Shown piece by piece: positions 15,412 through 23,884 of a stretch of 64,000 nt of DNA. Source of the DNA: Microterricola viridarii (GTDB lineage Bacteria > Actinomycetota > Actinomycetes > Actinomycetales > Microbacteriaceae); contig NZ_CP014145.1 in the NCBI RefSeq assembly GCF_001542775.1, positions 3,286,001-3,350,000 on the forward strand. Reading direction: 5' to 3'. Under the pieces are notes generated by a model. The model worked only from the letters and a program-made list of their open reading frames with translations, had not been told where the DNA came from and searched no databases. Both the position numbers and the translations under genes were made by a program. The stretch's first letter is position 1, and the number at the start of each line of letters is the position of its first letter.

Positions 15412-16512
15412 CTAGCTGCGGGCCTTCGCCGGGATCAGCACCTCGCGGATCAGCAGGATGATTCCGGCTGAGATCGGGATCGCGACGAGGGCGCCGCCGA
15501 GGCCTGCCAGCGTGCCGCCGGCGAGGGCCGAAATCAGCACGATCGAACCGGGCACCTGCACCGCCTTGCTCATCACGCGCGGGGTGAGGATGTACGCCTC
15601 CACCTGCATGTAGATCAGCATCGAGATCAGGGTGATCAGTGCCGCCGTCGGCGAGACGAAGAGCGCGATAACCGTCATGAACGCCGTCGTGATGACCGTA
15701 CCGATGAGCGGGATCAGCGTGATGAAGAACACGATGACGCCGACGATGAACGCGAAGCTCACGCCGACCAGGCTGAGCACGATCACGCTGAACACCGAGT
15801 TGATGAACGCCAGCACGACCATGCCGCTCAGGTAGCGTCCGACGGAGTCCAAGATCCTATTCGAGTACCCGCTGAACACCTCACGGTGGGATGCCGCGAC
15901 GAGCGAGTAGGCGGCGGTCTTCATGGTGTCGAGGCCCGCCACGAACCAGATGGTGAGCACCGCGACGAAGAAGGCGCTGCTCACGGCATCCGTCACGGCG
16001 ACGCCCACCTGCACTGCCCCGCCGCCGATCGTCGCCCAGAACTTCGGGTCGGAGATCGTCTTCTGGGCCCAGTCGGTGATGTTGCCGATGACGCCGCCGG
16101 TGCGCTCGTCGAGCTGGGCGAACCAGCCGCTCGACTCCAGCGCAGCGAACTGTGCGGGCACCGTGCGCACGAATTCCTGGATCTGACCGACCAGGAACGG
16201 GATCACGATGAGCAGGATCGTGGCGATCAGCCCGACGATGAGCGCGATCACGGTGACGATCGCCCAGCCCCGGGGCAGCCCGAGCTTCTGGAACCAGCGC
16301 AGCAGCGGGTCGAGCCCCAGGCTGATGAACAGCGCGGCGAACACCGAGATGAGCACGGAGCTGAGGTTGAACAGCGTGAGCGCGAGCACCAGGGCGATGA
16401 GCACGCCGATCGTCACCGTGAAGCCCCAGCGCAGCGGGTGCTCGTGGAACATACTCGGCTTCGGGTTGTGCTGCTCGGCGCGTGCGCGGTGCACGATCGT
16501 TCCGCGTGGCAT
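15412..16512 (-). CDS. AI-2E family transporter (PerM-like membrane protein)
   Basis: The 366-residue membrane protein has the family's order: N-terminal helices (TVTIGVLIALVLALTLFNLSS, VLISVFAALFISLGLDPLLRW), a soluble loop (FVRTVPAQFAALESSGWFAQL), then a C-terminal bundle with FINSVFSVIVLSLVGV, LIPLIGTVITT and the closing LAGGTLAGLGGALVAIPISA. Despite the family name, members have varied roles (autoinducer export, Na+/H+ antiport) and most are untested. It is transcribed alone; the stop codon directly abuts a dispersed repeat. Confidence 0.9.
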   Translation of the reverse strand: MPRGTIVHRARAEQHNPKPSMFHEHPLRWGFTVTIGVLIALVLALTLFNLSSVLISVFAALFISLGLDPLLRWFQKLGLPRGWAIVTVIALIVGLIATILLIVIPFLVGQIQEFVRTVPAQFAALESSGWFAQLDERTGGVIGNITDWAQKTISDPKFWATIGGGAVQVGVAVTDAVSSAFFVAVLTIWFVAGLDTMKTAAYSLVAASHREVFSGYSNRILDSVGRYLSGMVVLAFINSVFSVIVLSLVGVSFAFIVGVIVFFITLIPLIGTVITTAFMTVIALFVSPTAALITLISMLIYMQVEAYILTPRVMSKAVQVPGSIVLISALAGGTLAGLGGALVAIPISAGIILLIREVLIPAKARS

Positions 16513-16602
16513 GGGTGGCCCCCTCGTTGTGGCAGCCTCGTGGCCGCCGACTCGTTGCCAACAGTATGTCCTGCCGGGGGAGCGGATGCCGTGCTGGCGC
16601 GC

Positions 16603-17109
16603 CTACGCGCTCTTGGCTGGTACCACGAGTTCGCGGTAGTAGCCGGCGTGCGCGGGGTAGTAGTGCTCCCACTCCGGCAGGGCCTTACCGGCGCGGGCGG
16701 CGATCAGCCGGTCCAGGTAGTAGTCCCAGCCCGGGCCGAGCGTTGTGGCCTCCGAGGGATTGTGAAGCCGCTGGCCCAAGGTCAGCGAGGTCATGCCGCC
16801 GGCCTCGGAGAGGTGGCAGAACACACGCATCTGGTCTGGGCCCTCCCGTGACTCGGCCAGGAAGCGGTGCGGTGCCTCACATTCCAGGATGCTGACGTAC
16901 TCCCACTCGGCCTCTGGCTCGCTCGTCATGCGGAACTTGACCCCGCCGGTGGACGGCTGCCCGGTGTAGGTGCCGATCCATTTCTCCATCTCGTGCGGGT
17001 TCGTCAGGCTGAACCAGACGTCCGCGATCGGAGCGGTGAACAGCCTGTCGAGCAACAGGTAGAGGCCGTCGCCTCGATGGGCGAATCTTCCGGTGGGCCT
17101 GGGCGACAT
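16603..17109 (-). CDS. SRPBCC (START-like) domain protein
   Basis: The 168-residue protein has a single SRPBCC/AHSA1-like domain: LLLDRLFTAPIADVWFSLTNPHEMEKWIGTY at the start, SILECEAPHRFLAES in the middle and a C-terminal helix GPGWDYYLDRLIAA. The start MSPRPTGRF is set by GGAGG 8 bp upstream; the frame upstream is out of character. Proteins of this type bind small hydrophobic ligands or polyketides, and often sit by ArsR regulators, but none is adjacent here. Function unknown. Confidence 0.85.
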   Translation of the reverse strand: MSPRPTGRFAHRGDGLYLLLDRLFTAPIADVWFSLTNPHEMEKWIGTYTGQPSTGGVKFRMTSEPEAEWEYVSILECEAPHRFLAESREGPDQMRVFCHLSEAGGMTSLTLGQRLHNPSEATTLGPGWDYYLDRLIAARAGKALPEWEHYYPAHAGYYRELVVPAKSA

Positions 17110-17245
17110 GTCAACCTCCGCGTGCTGCGCTGTCAGGCCCGGGGGAGCAGCACCCCGTCGGGTCCTTCTTTGCTTCAGGCTACCCCCACCGTGCGCGCTT
17201 GGGGCAAGCAATAATTCGGGCGAGCCCGGAGCCGCGGATGACGCC

Positions 17246-17674
17246 TCAGCGCGCGTCGTCGAAGGCTTCGCGGCTGCGCTGAATCTCGTCGTGGTTGGCA
17301 TCCGCCCAGTGCACGAGCCCGAGCACGGGCGCAATGAGGGTGCGCCCGAGCGGCGTCACGGCGTACTCGACGCGCGGCGGAATCTCGGGATAGCTGGTGC
17401 GCGACACGAGGCCGTCGCGCTGCAGGCTGCGCAGGGTGTGCGTGAGCATGCGGTGCGAGATGCCGGTGACGTTGCGCTGCAATGCGGTGAAGCGCTGGGG
17501 GCCGGCGTCGAGCATGCCGATGATGAGCAGACTCCACTTGTCGCCGATGCGCGAGAGCACGTCTTTGATGGTGCTGCTGCCGTCATGGCCCGCGCTGCAG
17601 GGACCGCGGTCTTCGAGCATCGCGGAGGCCGCGGCTGAGATCGCCCCGCGTTCGGCGGTGGCTGGTTCTGTCAT
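17246..17674 (-). CDS. HxlR-family winged-helix regulator
   Basis: The 142-residue protein has the HxlR signature: STIKDVLSRIGDKWSLLIIGML, GPQRFTALQRNVTGISHRMLT, TLRSLQRDGLVSRTSYPEIPPRVEYAVTPLG. A Cys upstream (PCSAGHD) occupies the position used for thiol or electrophile sensing in many HxlR proteins. Two starts are possible (17674 and 17710); 17674 gives the usual length. It is divergent from a DoxX-family gene with inverted repeats in between, the standard regulator/target arrangement for this family. Confidence 0.88.
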   Translation of the reverse strand: MTEPATAERGAISAAASAMLEDRGPCSAGHDGSSTIKDVLSRIGDKWSLLIIGMLDAGPQRFTALQRNVTGISHRMLTHTLRSLQRDGLVSRTSYPEIPPRVEYAVTPLGRTLIAPVLGLVHWADANHDEIQRSREAFDDAR

Positions 17675-17702
17675 GTGGCCCCGTTTCTTACCTCTGTGTG
17701 CG

Positions 17703-17776
17703 TGACGCACGGAGAAGTGCAGGCATCCGAGCCGGTATAAATAGTGACCGTCAGTGCGTCAGTTACCAACTGTAAC
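17703..17776. promoter_or_regulatory. HxlR/DoxX divergent control region
   Basis: Two dyads are visible. TGACGCAC (17703-17710) and its complement GTGCGTCA (17754-17761) flank a TATAAATAG-like AT-rich stretch. GTTAC-CAACT-GTAAC occupies 17762-17776. The second resembles the short spaced dyads bound by HxlR proteins. Assignment is by position only. Confidence 0.55.
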
Positions 17777-17812
17777 TAACGAATACCACCTCACCACATC
17801 TTGGAGTCACTC

Positions 17813-18172
17813 TTGACCATCGCCCTCTGGATCGCCACCGGTCTTCTCGCCGCCATCTACCTGCTCGCCGGCTCCCTCAAGCTCACCATGCCGCGCGAGA
17901 AGCTCGCACCTCAGATGCACTGGGTCGAGGACTACAGCGACGCTCAGGTCAAGACCATCGGCGCACTGCAGCTGCTGGGAGCGATCGGGCTCATCCTTCC
18001 CGCCGCCACCGGAATTCTGCCGTGGCTGACCCCGACGGCCGCATTCGCGCTGCTCGTCGTGCAGATTCTCGCCGCCCGCGTGCACCTGCGCCGCAACGAG
18101 AAGTCATCGCTGCCGGTCAACGCTGTACTGGCCGTTTTCGCCCTCGCCGTCGGAGCCCTCTGGCTCGCCTGA
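17813..18172 (+). CDS. DoxX-family membrane protein
   Basis: The 119-residue protein has four helices (TIALWIATGLLAAIYLLAGSLKLT, GALQLLGAIGLILPAATG, ALLVVQILAARVHL, VNAVLAVFALAVGALWLA), the size and layout of the small DoxX family. The TTG at 17813 is preferred to the TTG at 17801 because GGAG (17803-17806) lies 6 bp ahead of it. DoxX proteins are linked to redox and electrophile stress, which agrees with the divergent HxlR gene. Confidence 0.85.
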   Translation: MTIALWIATGLLAAIYLLAGSLKLTMPREKLAPQMHWVEDYSDAQVKTIGALQLLGAIGLILPAATGILPWLTPTAAFALLVVQILAARVHLRRNEKSSLPVNAVLAVFALAVGALWLA

Positions 18173-18277
18173 TTCTGGCCGGTCCAAATCCGCGGGCGCG
18201 GTCACGGCGTGCGCTAGCATCGCGAGTGAATTGCGGAATGCTGTGTTCCCGCGCAACGGCGATGATTTGGGGAATGA

Positions 18278-19963
18278 ATGTCCACGAAGTCCAGTGCGGT
18301 TCTCGACGTGGCGGTGAAGGCCTCCTGGCTGCCGTTGATCGTCGTGGTGCTCACCCAGATCCAGGCGTCCTTCGCGGTGAACGCGCTCACCGTCTCGATG
18401 GCGGGCATCACCAGCGAGCTGAACACCCCGGCCACCTCGGTCGGAACCGCGATCACGGCGGGCACCTTCGCCATGGCGGCGTTCATCCTGCTCGGCGCTA
18501 AGGTCGGCGCCCGGTTCGGCACCCGCCTCGTGTTCCAGATCGCGGTCGTCATCCACGGCGTCGCCATGGCGGTGGTGGCGCTCAGCCAGACCGCGGCCAT
18601 GCTGTTCGTGGCGCAGGCGGCATCCGGTGCTGTCATCGCCCTGATCGCGCCCGCGCTCACCGTGTTCATCGCCAGCAACTTCAAGGGCGAGCAGCAGGCC
18701 CGCTCGATCGGCTTCCTCGCAGCGGCCATCCCGGCGGCCGGCGTGCTCGCGTTGCTGATCGCCGGCGCTTTTGCCTCGACGATCGGTTGGCGCTGGTCGT
18801 TCGCCCTTATTGTGGGCCTCGCCGTCGTCAACCTGGCACTGAGCTTCCGGCTCAAGAAGATCGAGCCGCAGAAAGACCTGCTCATCGACTGGGTGGGCGC
18901 GCTCTACGCCGCCGTCTCTGTCATCCTGTTGAGCTTCGGCTTCAGCGGCCTCTCCTCGTGGGGCCTCGTGCTGGCCTCGGATGACGCCCCGTTCACCGTT
19001 CTCGGGCTCTCACCCGCCCCGGTGCTGATCGTGGCAGGCACCATCGTCGGTCAGCTGTTCTTCTCCTGGATCCGCAAGCAGCAGAAGGCCGGCAAGCCGC
19101 GCATCTTCGACCTCGCCGTGCTGAAGAGCAGCAAGGAGAAGGCGGTCACCGCCTGCATGGCGATGATGCTCTTCGTTGGCACCGCCGCCAACTTCCTGAT
19201 CCCGCTGTACCTGCAGGTCGTACAGGGCCGCACGAGCTTCGAGACCTCGCTCGCGATCATCCCCTACACGCTGTCGATCTTCCTGGCGAGCACCTTCGTC
19301 GCCAACCTGTACAAGCGCTTCCCGCCGCGTCAGATCGCCCGTGCCGGCTTCGTCGTCGTCGCCTTCGGCCTGATATTGCTCGCCTTCACCATCCAGTACG
19401 GCTGGGGCCAGGGCTTCGTCGTGGCCGGCCTGATCACGCTCGGCCTCGGCCAGGGATCGATCGTCGCCCTGGTCTTCAACACGCTGCTCTCGGCCGCCCC
19501 CAAGCGCCTCGCCGGCGATGTCGGCGCGTGGCGCGGGCTGGTGCACAACATGTCGGGCTCGGTGGGTATCGCCGTCGCCAGCGTCTTCGCGGTGAGCGTG
19601 CTGGCCGGGCTCATCCACACGGCGGCCGACGAGCACCCGGAGATCCCCGCGTCGCTGATCGAGCAGGTCGACATCAACAACGCCAACTTCCTGACGAACG
19701 ACCAGCTGGCCGACGTTTTGGCCACGACCACCGCCAACGAGGCGGAGGCCGCTGCCGCACTCGAGATCAACGAGGCGGCACGCCTCCGCGCGCTGCAGAT
19801 CTCGCTGCTCGGTCTCGCGGCGATCGCACTGCTCGCGATCGTGCCGGCCGGCCGCATGCCGAACCGACTGCCGGGCGACCTGCCGGAGCACCTGGAGAGC
19901 AACCCGGAGCCTGGCGACGAGGAGCGCGACGACGCCGAGATCGCGGCCGCCGAGGCTCGTTGA
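18278..19963 (+). CDS. MFS transporter, DHA2-like 14-TMS drug/metabolite exporter
   Basis: The 561-residue protein has about 14 hydrophobic helices, a first helix preceded by SWLPLIVVVLTQIQASFAVNAL, and FIASNFKGEQQARSIGF in the region of motif A. Length and helix count fit the DHA2 group of drug:H+ antiporters. A large extracytoplasmic loop near the C terminus (HTAADEHPEIPASLIEQVDI) and an acidic tail (GDEERDDAEIAAAEAR) are also visible. It is monocistronic between DoxX and pepA; no regulator of its own is adjacent. Substrate unknown. Confidence 0.85.
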   Translation: MSTKSSAVLDVAVKASWLPLIVVVLTQIQASFAVNALTVSMAGITSELNTPATSVGTAITAGTFAMAAFILLGAKVGARFGTRLVFQIAVVIHGVAMAVVALSQTAAMLFVAQAASGAVIALIAPALTVFIASNFKGEQQARSIGFLAAAIPAAGVLALLIAGAFASTIGWRWSFALIVGLAVVNLALSFRLKKIEPQKDLLIDWVGALYAAVSVILLSFGFSGLSSWGLVLASDDAPFTVLGLSPAPVLIVAGTIVGQLFFSWIRKQQKAGKPRIFDLAVLKSSKEKAVTACMAMMLFVGTAANFLIPLYLQVVQGRTSFETSLAIIPYTLSIFLASTFVANLYKRFPPRQIARAGFVVVAFGLILLAFTIQYGWGQGFVVAGLITLGLGQGSIVALVFNTLLSAAPKRLAGDVGAWRGLVHNMSGSVGIAVASVFAVSVLAGLIHTAADEHPEIPASLIEQVDINNANFLTNDQLADVLATTTANEAEAAAALEINEAARLRALQISLLGLAAIALLAIVPAGRMPNRLPGDLPEHLESNPEPGDEERDDAEIAAAEAR

Positions 19964-20037
19964 GCCGCCGGCCTCGTGGGAGCGTCAGACTAGTACCGCA
20001 CGCACTGCACGAACCGCACTGAAACAAGGAGACACCC

Positions 20038-21615
20038 ATGTCTGAACTCGACCACACCCTGATCCCGGGCGACTTCGCCCGGCTGCCCTCCCAGGACACT
20101 CCGGCCACCGTGGTCTTCGTCGACGAGTTCTCGGCCGACCTCGATGCCACCGGGTACTTCGTCGCCGCCGACGGCGACGTCTCCGCAGAACTGGGCCTCA
20201 ACCGGGAGCAGCTGGCGAAGCTCGGTTTCGAGGGCAAGGCCGGCCAGACGCAGACGGTGCTCGCGGCATCCGGCGCCCTGGCGATCGCGGTGGGTCTCGG
20301 CAGCCTCGAGCTGCCCGCGCTGGAGGAGGGCGCGATTGACGCCGATGCAGCAGATGCCGCGGCGAACGCCCTGCGCGACGCCGGTGCCGCCTTCGCCCGC
20401 GCCGCAGCCGGCCACGCCCGGATCGGGCTGGACCTCGGCTCGATCGCCAGCCTCGGTGCCGATGCAGTGCTCGACGCGGCAGGCCTCGACGCCATCGTCG
20501 AGGGCGTGCTGCTGGCCCGCTACCGCTTCAACCCGCTCAAGGCGAAGCCGAAGGGCACTGCGCTGGAGAGCCTCGAGCTGCGCGGCGCCGCCGACATCGA
20601 CGGGGCAGCGGAGGCCGTGCGGCACGCCGTGATCGGCGCCCGCGCCGCCAACATCACCCGGGACCTCTGCAACAACCCTCCCGGGCACCTGACGGCGACC
20701 GACATCGCCGACCTCGCTGTCGAGCTGGCCGCCCAGCACGGCTTCAGCGCGGAGGTGTTCGACAAGCAGGCCCTGATCGAGCTCGGCTGCGGCGGCCTGC
20801 TCGGCGTCAACGCCGGCAGCCACGAAGAGCCGCGCATGGTCAAGCTGCGCTACACGCCGGCGGCTGGCGCACCGGCAGAGCGCGGCCACCTCGCCCTCGT
20901 CGGCAAGGGCATCATGTACGACTCCGGCGGCATCAGCCTCAAGCCCTCCGACCCCATGCACCTGCTGATGAAGATGGACATGGGCGGGGCCGCGGCCGTG
21001 CTCGGCGCGTTCACGGCGCTGCGCGACCTGGGCGTTGAGACCGAGGTCACCGGCTTCCTGATGTGCACCGACAACATGCCGTCCGGCACCGCGACGAAGC
21101 TCGGCGACGTGCTGGTGGCCCGCAACGGCACCACCGTCGAGGTGAAGAACACGGATGCAGAGGGCCGCCTGGTCATGATGGACGCCCTCGCGCTCGCCGC
21201 AGAGGAGAAGCCCGACGCGATCGTCGACATCGCCACCCTCACCGGCGCCGTGCTGATGGCGCTCGGCCAGGCCACGGCCGGCGTGATCGGCAACAACCAG
21301 GACATCGTCGACCAGCTGCTCGATGCGGCGGCCACCGTCGACGAGCCGGCGTGGCAGCTGCCGCTGGAGAAGAAGTACCGCAAGCAGCTCGACTCCGACA
21401 TCGCCGATCTCGGCAACATCGGTGGGCGCTTCGCCGGGGCGACGACCGCCGCGCTGTTCCTCAACGAGTTCGTCGACGGCCTGCCCTGGGCGCACCTGGA
21501 CATCGCCGGAACGATGCAGTCAGACTCCGACGATGCGTGGCGCTCGGCCGGCGCGACCGGTTACGGCGCGCGCCTGCTCGCCGACTTCGCGCTGAACTTC
21601 ACGCCCGTTCAGTAG
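20038..21615 (+). CDS. pepA: Leucyl aminopeptidase (M17 family)
   Basis: The 525-residue protein matches the M17 family: N-terminal macro-like domain (1-180) and catalytic domain with GKGIMYDSGGISLKPSD (Lys290 and Asp295 metal ligands), MKMDMGGAAAV, and the signature NTDAEGRLVM (371-380) with the bridging Asp/Glu and catalytic Arg. It is a cytosolic dizinc enzyme releasing N-terminal residues from peptides. AAGGAG precedes the ATG. The last 17 bp overlap the convergent lacI-type gene. Confidence 0.95.
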   Translation: MSELDHTLIPGDFARLPSQDTPATVVFVDEFSADLDATGYFVAADGDVSAELGLNREQLAKLGFEGKAGQTQTVLAASGALAIAVGLGSLELPALEEGAIDADAADAAANALRDAGAAFARAAAGHARIGLDLGSIASLGADAVLDAAGLDAIVEGVLLARYRFNPLKAKPKGTALESLELRGAADIDGAAEAVRHAVIGARAANITRDLCNNPPGHLTATDIADLAVELAAQHGFSAEVFDKQALIELGCGGLLGVNAGSHEEPRMVKLRYTPAAGAPAERGHLALVGKGIMYDSGGISLKPSDPMHLLMKMDMGGAAAVLGAFTALRDLGVETEVTGFLMCTDNMPSGTATKLGDVLVARNGTTVEVKNTDAEGRLVMMDALALAAEEKPDAIVDIATLTGAVLMALGQATAGVIGNNQDIVDQLLDAAATVDEPAWQLPLEKKYRKQLDSDIADLGNIGGRFAGATTAALFLNEFVDGLPWAHLDIAGTMQSDSDDAWRSAGATGYGARLLADFALNFTPVQ

Positions 21616-22648
21616 CCGCGTTGGCGGCCGCCTCGGTGGCCGCCAACGGCAGCAGGCTGGACTCCCTGAGCTCCACGGTGGGGGCGAAGACACTCTTGCG
21701 AACGGGGCGCTCCGGGTCTTTGGACCGGGCGTCCAACAGTGCGACGGCCTCCTGGGCCATCGTGGCGAGCGGCTGGCGCACCGAGCTGAGCTGCGGCGAC
21801 ACCATCGTGGCGATGAAGAGGTCGTCGTGGCTGATGACCTTGACCTGCCCCGGCACCGCGACGTTGGCCGCGCGCAGCGTCGTGAGCACGCCGAGGGCGA
21901 TGATGTCGGCACCGCACATGATCGCGTCGGGGAGCGGCCCGCTGTTGACCAGGGTCCAGGCCGCCGTGCGCCCCCACTCGGTGGTGAAGTCGCCGAGCAG
22001 CTCGCGCTCGCGGGCGCCCTCGTCGTCGCTCGTGAGCGCACGGAAGGCGCGCAACCGGGCGTCGGCGGTGCTCGTGGTCGGCTGCGCGCCGATGAAGGCA
22101 AACGAGCGCGCCCCGCGGCCCCGCAGGTGCTCGATGGCCAGGCGAACGCCCTCGAACTCGTCGGAGCCGACGAAATCGGTGCCGCCGCCCTCCGCGACAC
22201 GGTCGAGCTGCACGACGGGGAGGTCGAGTGCGGCGGCGCTGATGGCCGCGGCCGACTCGGTGGCGGAGACCGGAATGACAACGAGCCCGTCGACCATCCG
22301 GTTGCGAAGCAGCTCGATCTGGCGGGCCTCCGTTGCCACGTCGTCGTGGGAGTCGCAGAGGATCAGGGAGCGCCCGGTGTCGGTCAACACCTGCGCGATC
22401 GCCTCGACGGCCCCGATGAAGTAGGGGTTGTTGATGGCGGGAACGACGACGCCGATCGTGTCGGTCTGGCGGGTGCGCAGCGCCCTGGCCATGACATTGG
22501 CCGAGTAGCGCAGACGCGTGCTGGCCTCGTGAACCCGCCGTGCCATCGCCGGGTCGACGTCGGCCTGGCCGGAGAGCACCCGCGACGCTGTCGACGGGGA
22601 CACATTGGCGGCCGACGCCACGTCCTTGACCGTCACTCTTCTACCCAT
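21599..22648 (-). CDS. LacI-family transcriptional regulator
   Basis: The 349-residue protein has a LacI helix-turn-helix (VTVKDVASAANVSPSTASRVL, residues 5-25), hinge helix YSANVMARALRT and a periplasmic-binding-type effector domain (DTIGVVVPAINNPYFIGAVE to the C terminus). The start MGRRVTVKD is set by AAAGGGG upstream; 35 in-frame codons above it are not LacI-like. It is divergent from rbsK and the nucleoside operon. A ligand such as ribose or a nucleoside is likely. A 34-bp dyad lies between the two starts. Confidence 0.92.
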   Translation of the reverse strand: MGRRVTVKDVASAANVSPSTASRVLSGQADVDPAMARRVHEASTRLRYSANVMARALRTRQTDTIGVVVPAINNPYFIGAVEAIAQVLTDTGRSLILCDSHDDVATEARQIELLRNRMVDGLVVIPVSATESAAAISAAALDLPVVQLDRVAEGGGTDFVGSDEFEGVRLAIEHLRGRGARSFAFIGAQPTTSTADARLRAFRALTSDDEGARERELLGDFTTEWGRTAAWTLVNSGPLPDAIMCGADIIALGVLTTLRAANVAVPGQVKVISHDDLFIATMVSPQLSSVRQPLATMAQEAVALLDARSKDPERPVRKSVFAPTVELRESSLLPLAATEAAANAATERA

Positions 22649-22803
22649 ACGATGTACCCCTTTGTGCGTCTGGTTGAAGCAATCATCCCGCATCGCGGAA
22701 GCAACGCGACGACATCGCCGGCTGTGCTCCCGCCCGGTTGACCGCGCCGGCACGGTCGTTTCCGAGTTGCCGTTTGACAGACGCCAAGCATGTCACCTAT
22801 CGT

Positions 22804-22837
22804 GAACGATCTGAGACAACGATTTCTCAGATGGTTC
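22804..22837. promoter_or_regulatory. 34-bp dyad operator with central CG upstream of rbsK
   Basis: Arms ATCTGAGA (22809-22816) and TCTCAGAT (22825-22832) are perfectly inverted, and outer GAAC/GTTC extend them with one mismatch. The centre falls on a CpG, typical for LacI-family operators. It lies 31 bp before the ribokinase start and 156 bp from the divergent LacI gene, so it can repress both. Confidence 0.72.
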
Positions 22838-22867
22838 ATAAATGCACGCGAAGAGGCGGTACTGGCA

Positions 22868-23815
22868 ATGGCGCCGAAGCAAGAAACAGAGATTGTCGTA
22901 GTCGGCAGCGCGAACATCGATTTGGTCGCAACCGTCGAGTCTCGCCCCCAGCCGGGTGAGACCGTACATGCATTGGGATACGCCGAGTTCCTAGGCGGTA
23001 AGGGCAGCAACCAGGCCATCGCCGCCGCACGGCTCGGGCGTCAGGTCGCATTCGTCGGCCTCGTCGGAAACGACCCGGAAGCGCAGACCGTGCGCGGTGC
23101 GCTGGCCAATGAGGGCATCGACCTTCAGCACCTCGCCAGCGTGAAATCGTTCTCTACGGGTCGCGCCATCATCATCGTCGACAGCGCCGCAGAGAACTCG
23201 ATCGTCGTGGTCGGCGGCGCCAACGCGCAGCTCGGCACCGAGCACATCGCCGCGGCCGCTGAGCTGATCGAGAACGCACCGATCGTCGTCGCCCAGCTGG
23301 AGATCCCGATCGAGACCGTCACCGAGGTGGCGCGCATGGCGAAGGGCACCTTCGTGCTGAACCCGGCACCGGCCCAGCCGCTGCCCGCCGCACTGCTCGA
23401 TGCCGTCGACATCCTCGTCGTCAACGAGACCGAGTACGAGTCCGTGTCTGGCTGCACGTTCCCGGAGGACCGCGAGCTGCTCGCGGAGCAGCTGCGCACG
23501 CAGTCGCTCCCCGCCGCCGTTGTGATCACCCTCGGCGGCCAGGGCGCACTCGTTTGGGACTCGACGACACTCAGCCACATTTCCACCCCGCGGGTGCAGG
23601 TGGTCGACACCACCGGCGCAGGCGACACGTTCATCGGAGCGCTTGTTGATGCCCTGAGCCGCGGGGAAAACCTCACCTCGGCAGCGCACTGGGCCGTGCA
23701 TGCCGCTTCCCTCTCCGTCGGTGCGCTCGGCGCAACCGTCGGAATGCCCCGTCGCCAGGAAGTGGCGGCGCTGCTGGAGAACATCCGGGAGGCAACGCCG
23801 CCCCGCCTGCCATAA
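22868..23815 (+). CDS. rbsK: Ribokinase (PfkB family)
   Basis: The 315-residue protein has both PfkB signatures: N-terminal VVGSANIDLVATVESRPQPG with FLGGKGSNQAIAAARLG, and C-terminal VVDTTGAGDTFIGALV with the catalytic Asp. It phosphorylates ribose to ribose 5-phosphate. It leads the nucleoside uptake and hydrolysis operon and supplies the last step: ribose released by the three downstream hydrolases enters the pentose phosphate pathway. The internal ATG at 22868 (MAPKQETEIVVVG) is preferred to the ATG at 22790, which lies upstream of the operator. Confidence 0.92.
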   Translation: MAPKQETEIVVVGSANIDLVATVESRPQPGETVHALGYAEFLGGKGSNQAIAAARLGRQVAFVGLVGNDPEAQTVRGALANEGIDLQHLASVKSFSTGRAIIIVDSAAENSIVVVGGANAQLGTEHIAAAAELIENAPIVVAQLEIPIETVTEVARMAKGTFVLNPAPAQPLPAALLDAVDILVVNETEYESVSGCTFPEDRELLAEQLRTQSLPAAVVITLGGQGALVWDSTTLSHISTPRVQVVDTTGAGDTFIGALVDALSRGENLTSAAHWAVHAASLSVGALGATVGMPRRQEVAALLENIREATPPRLP

Positions 23816-23884
23816 GCCCACCCCAGAACATTTTCGACAATTCCATTCGTTTCACTCCGTATCAACGTGCAAGGGAGCACAGCA

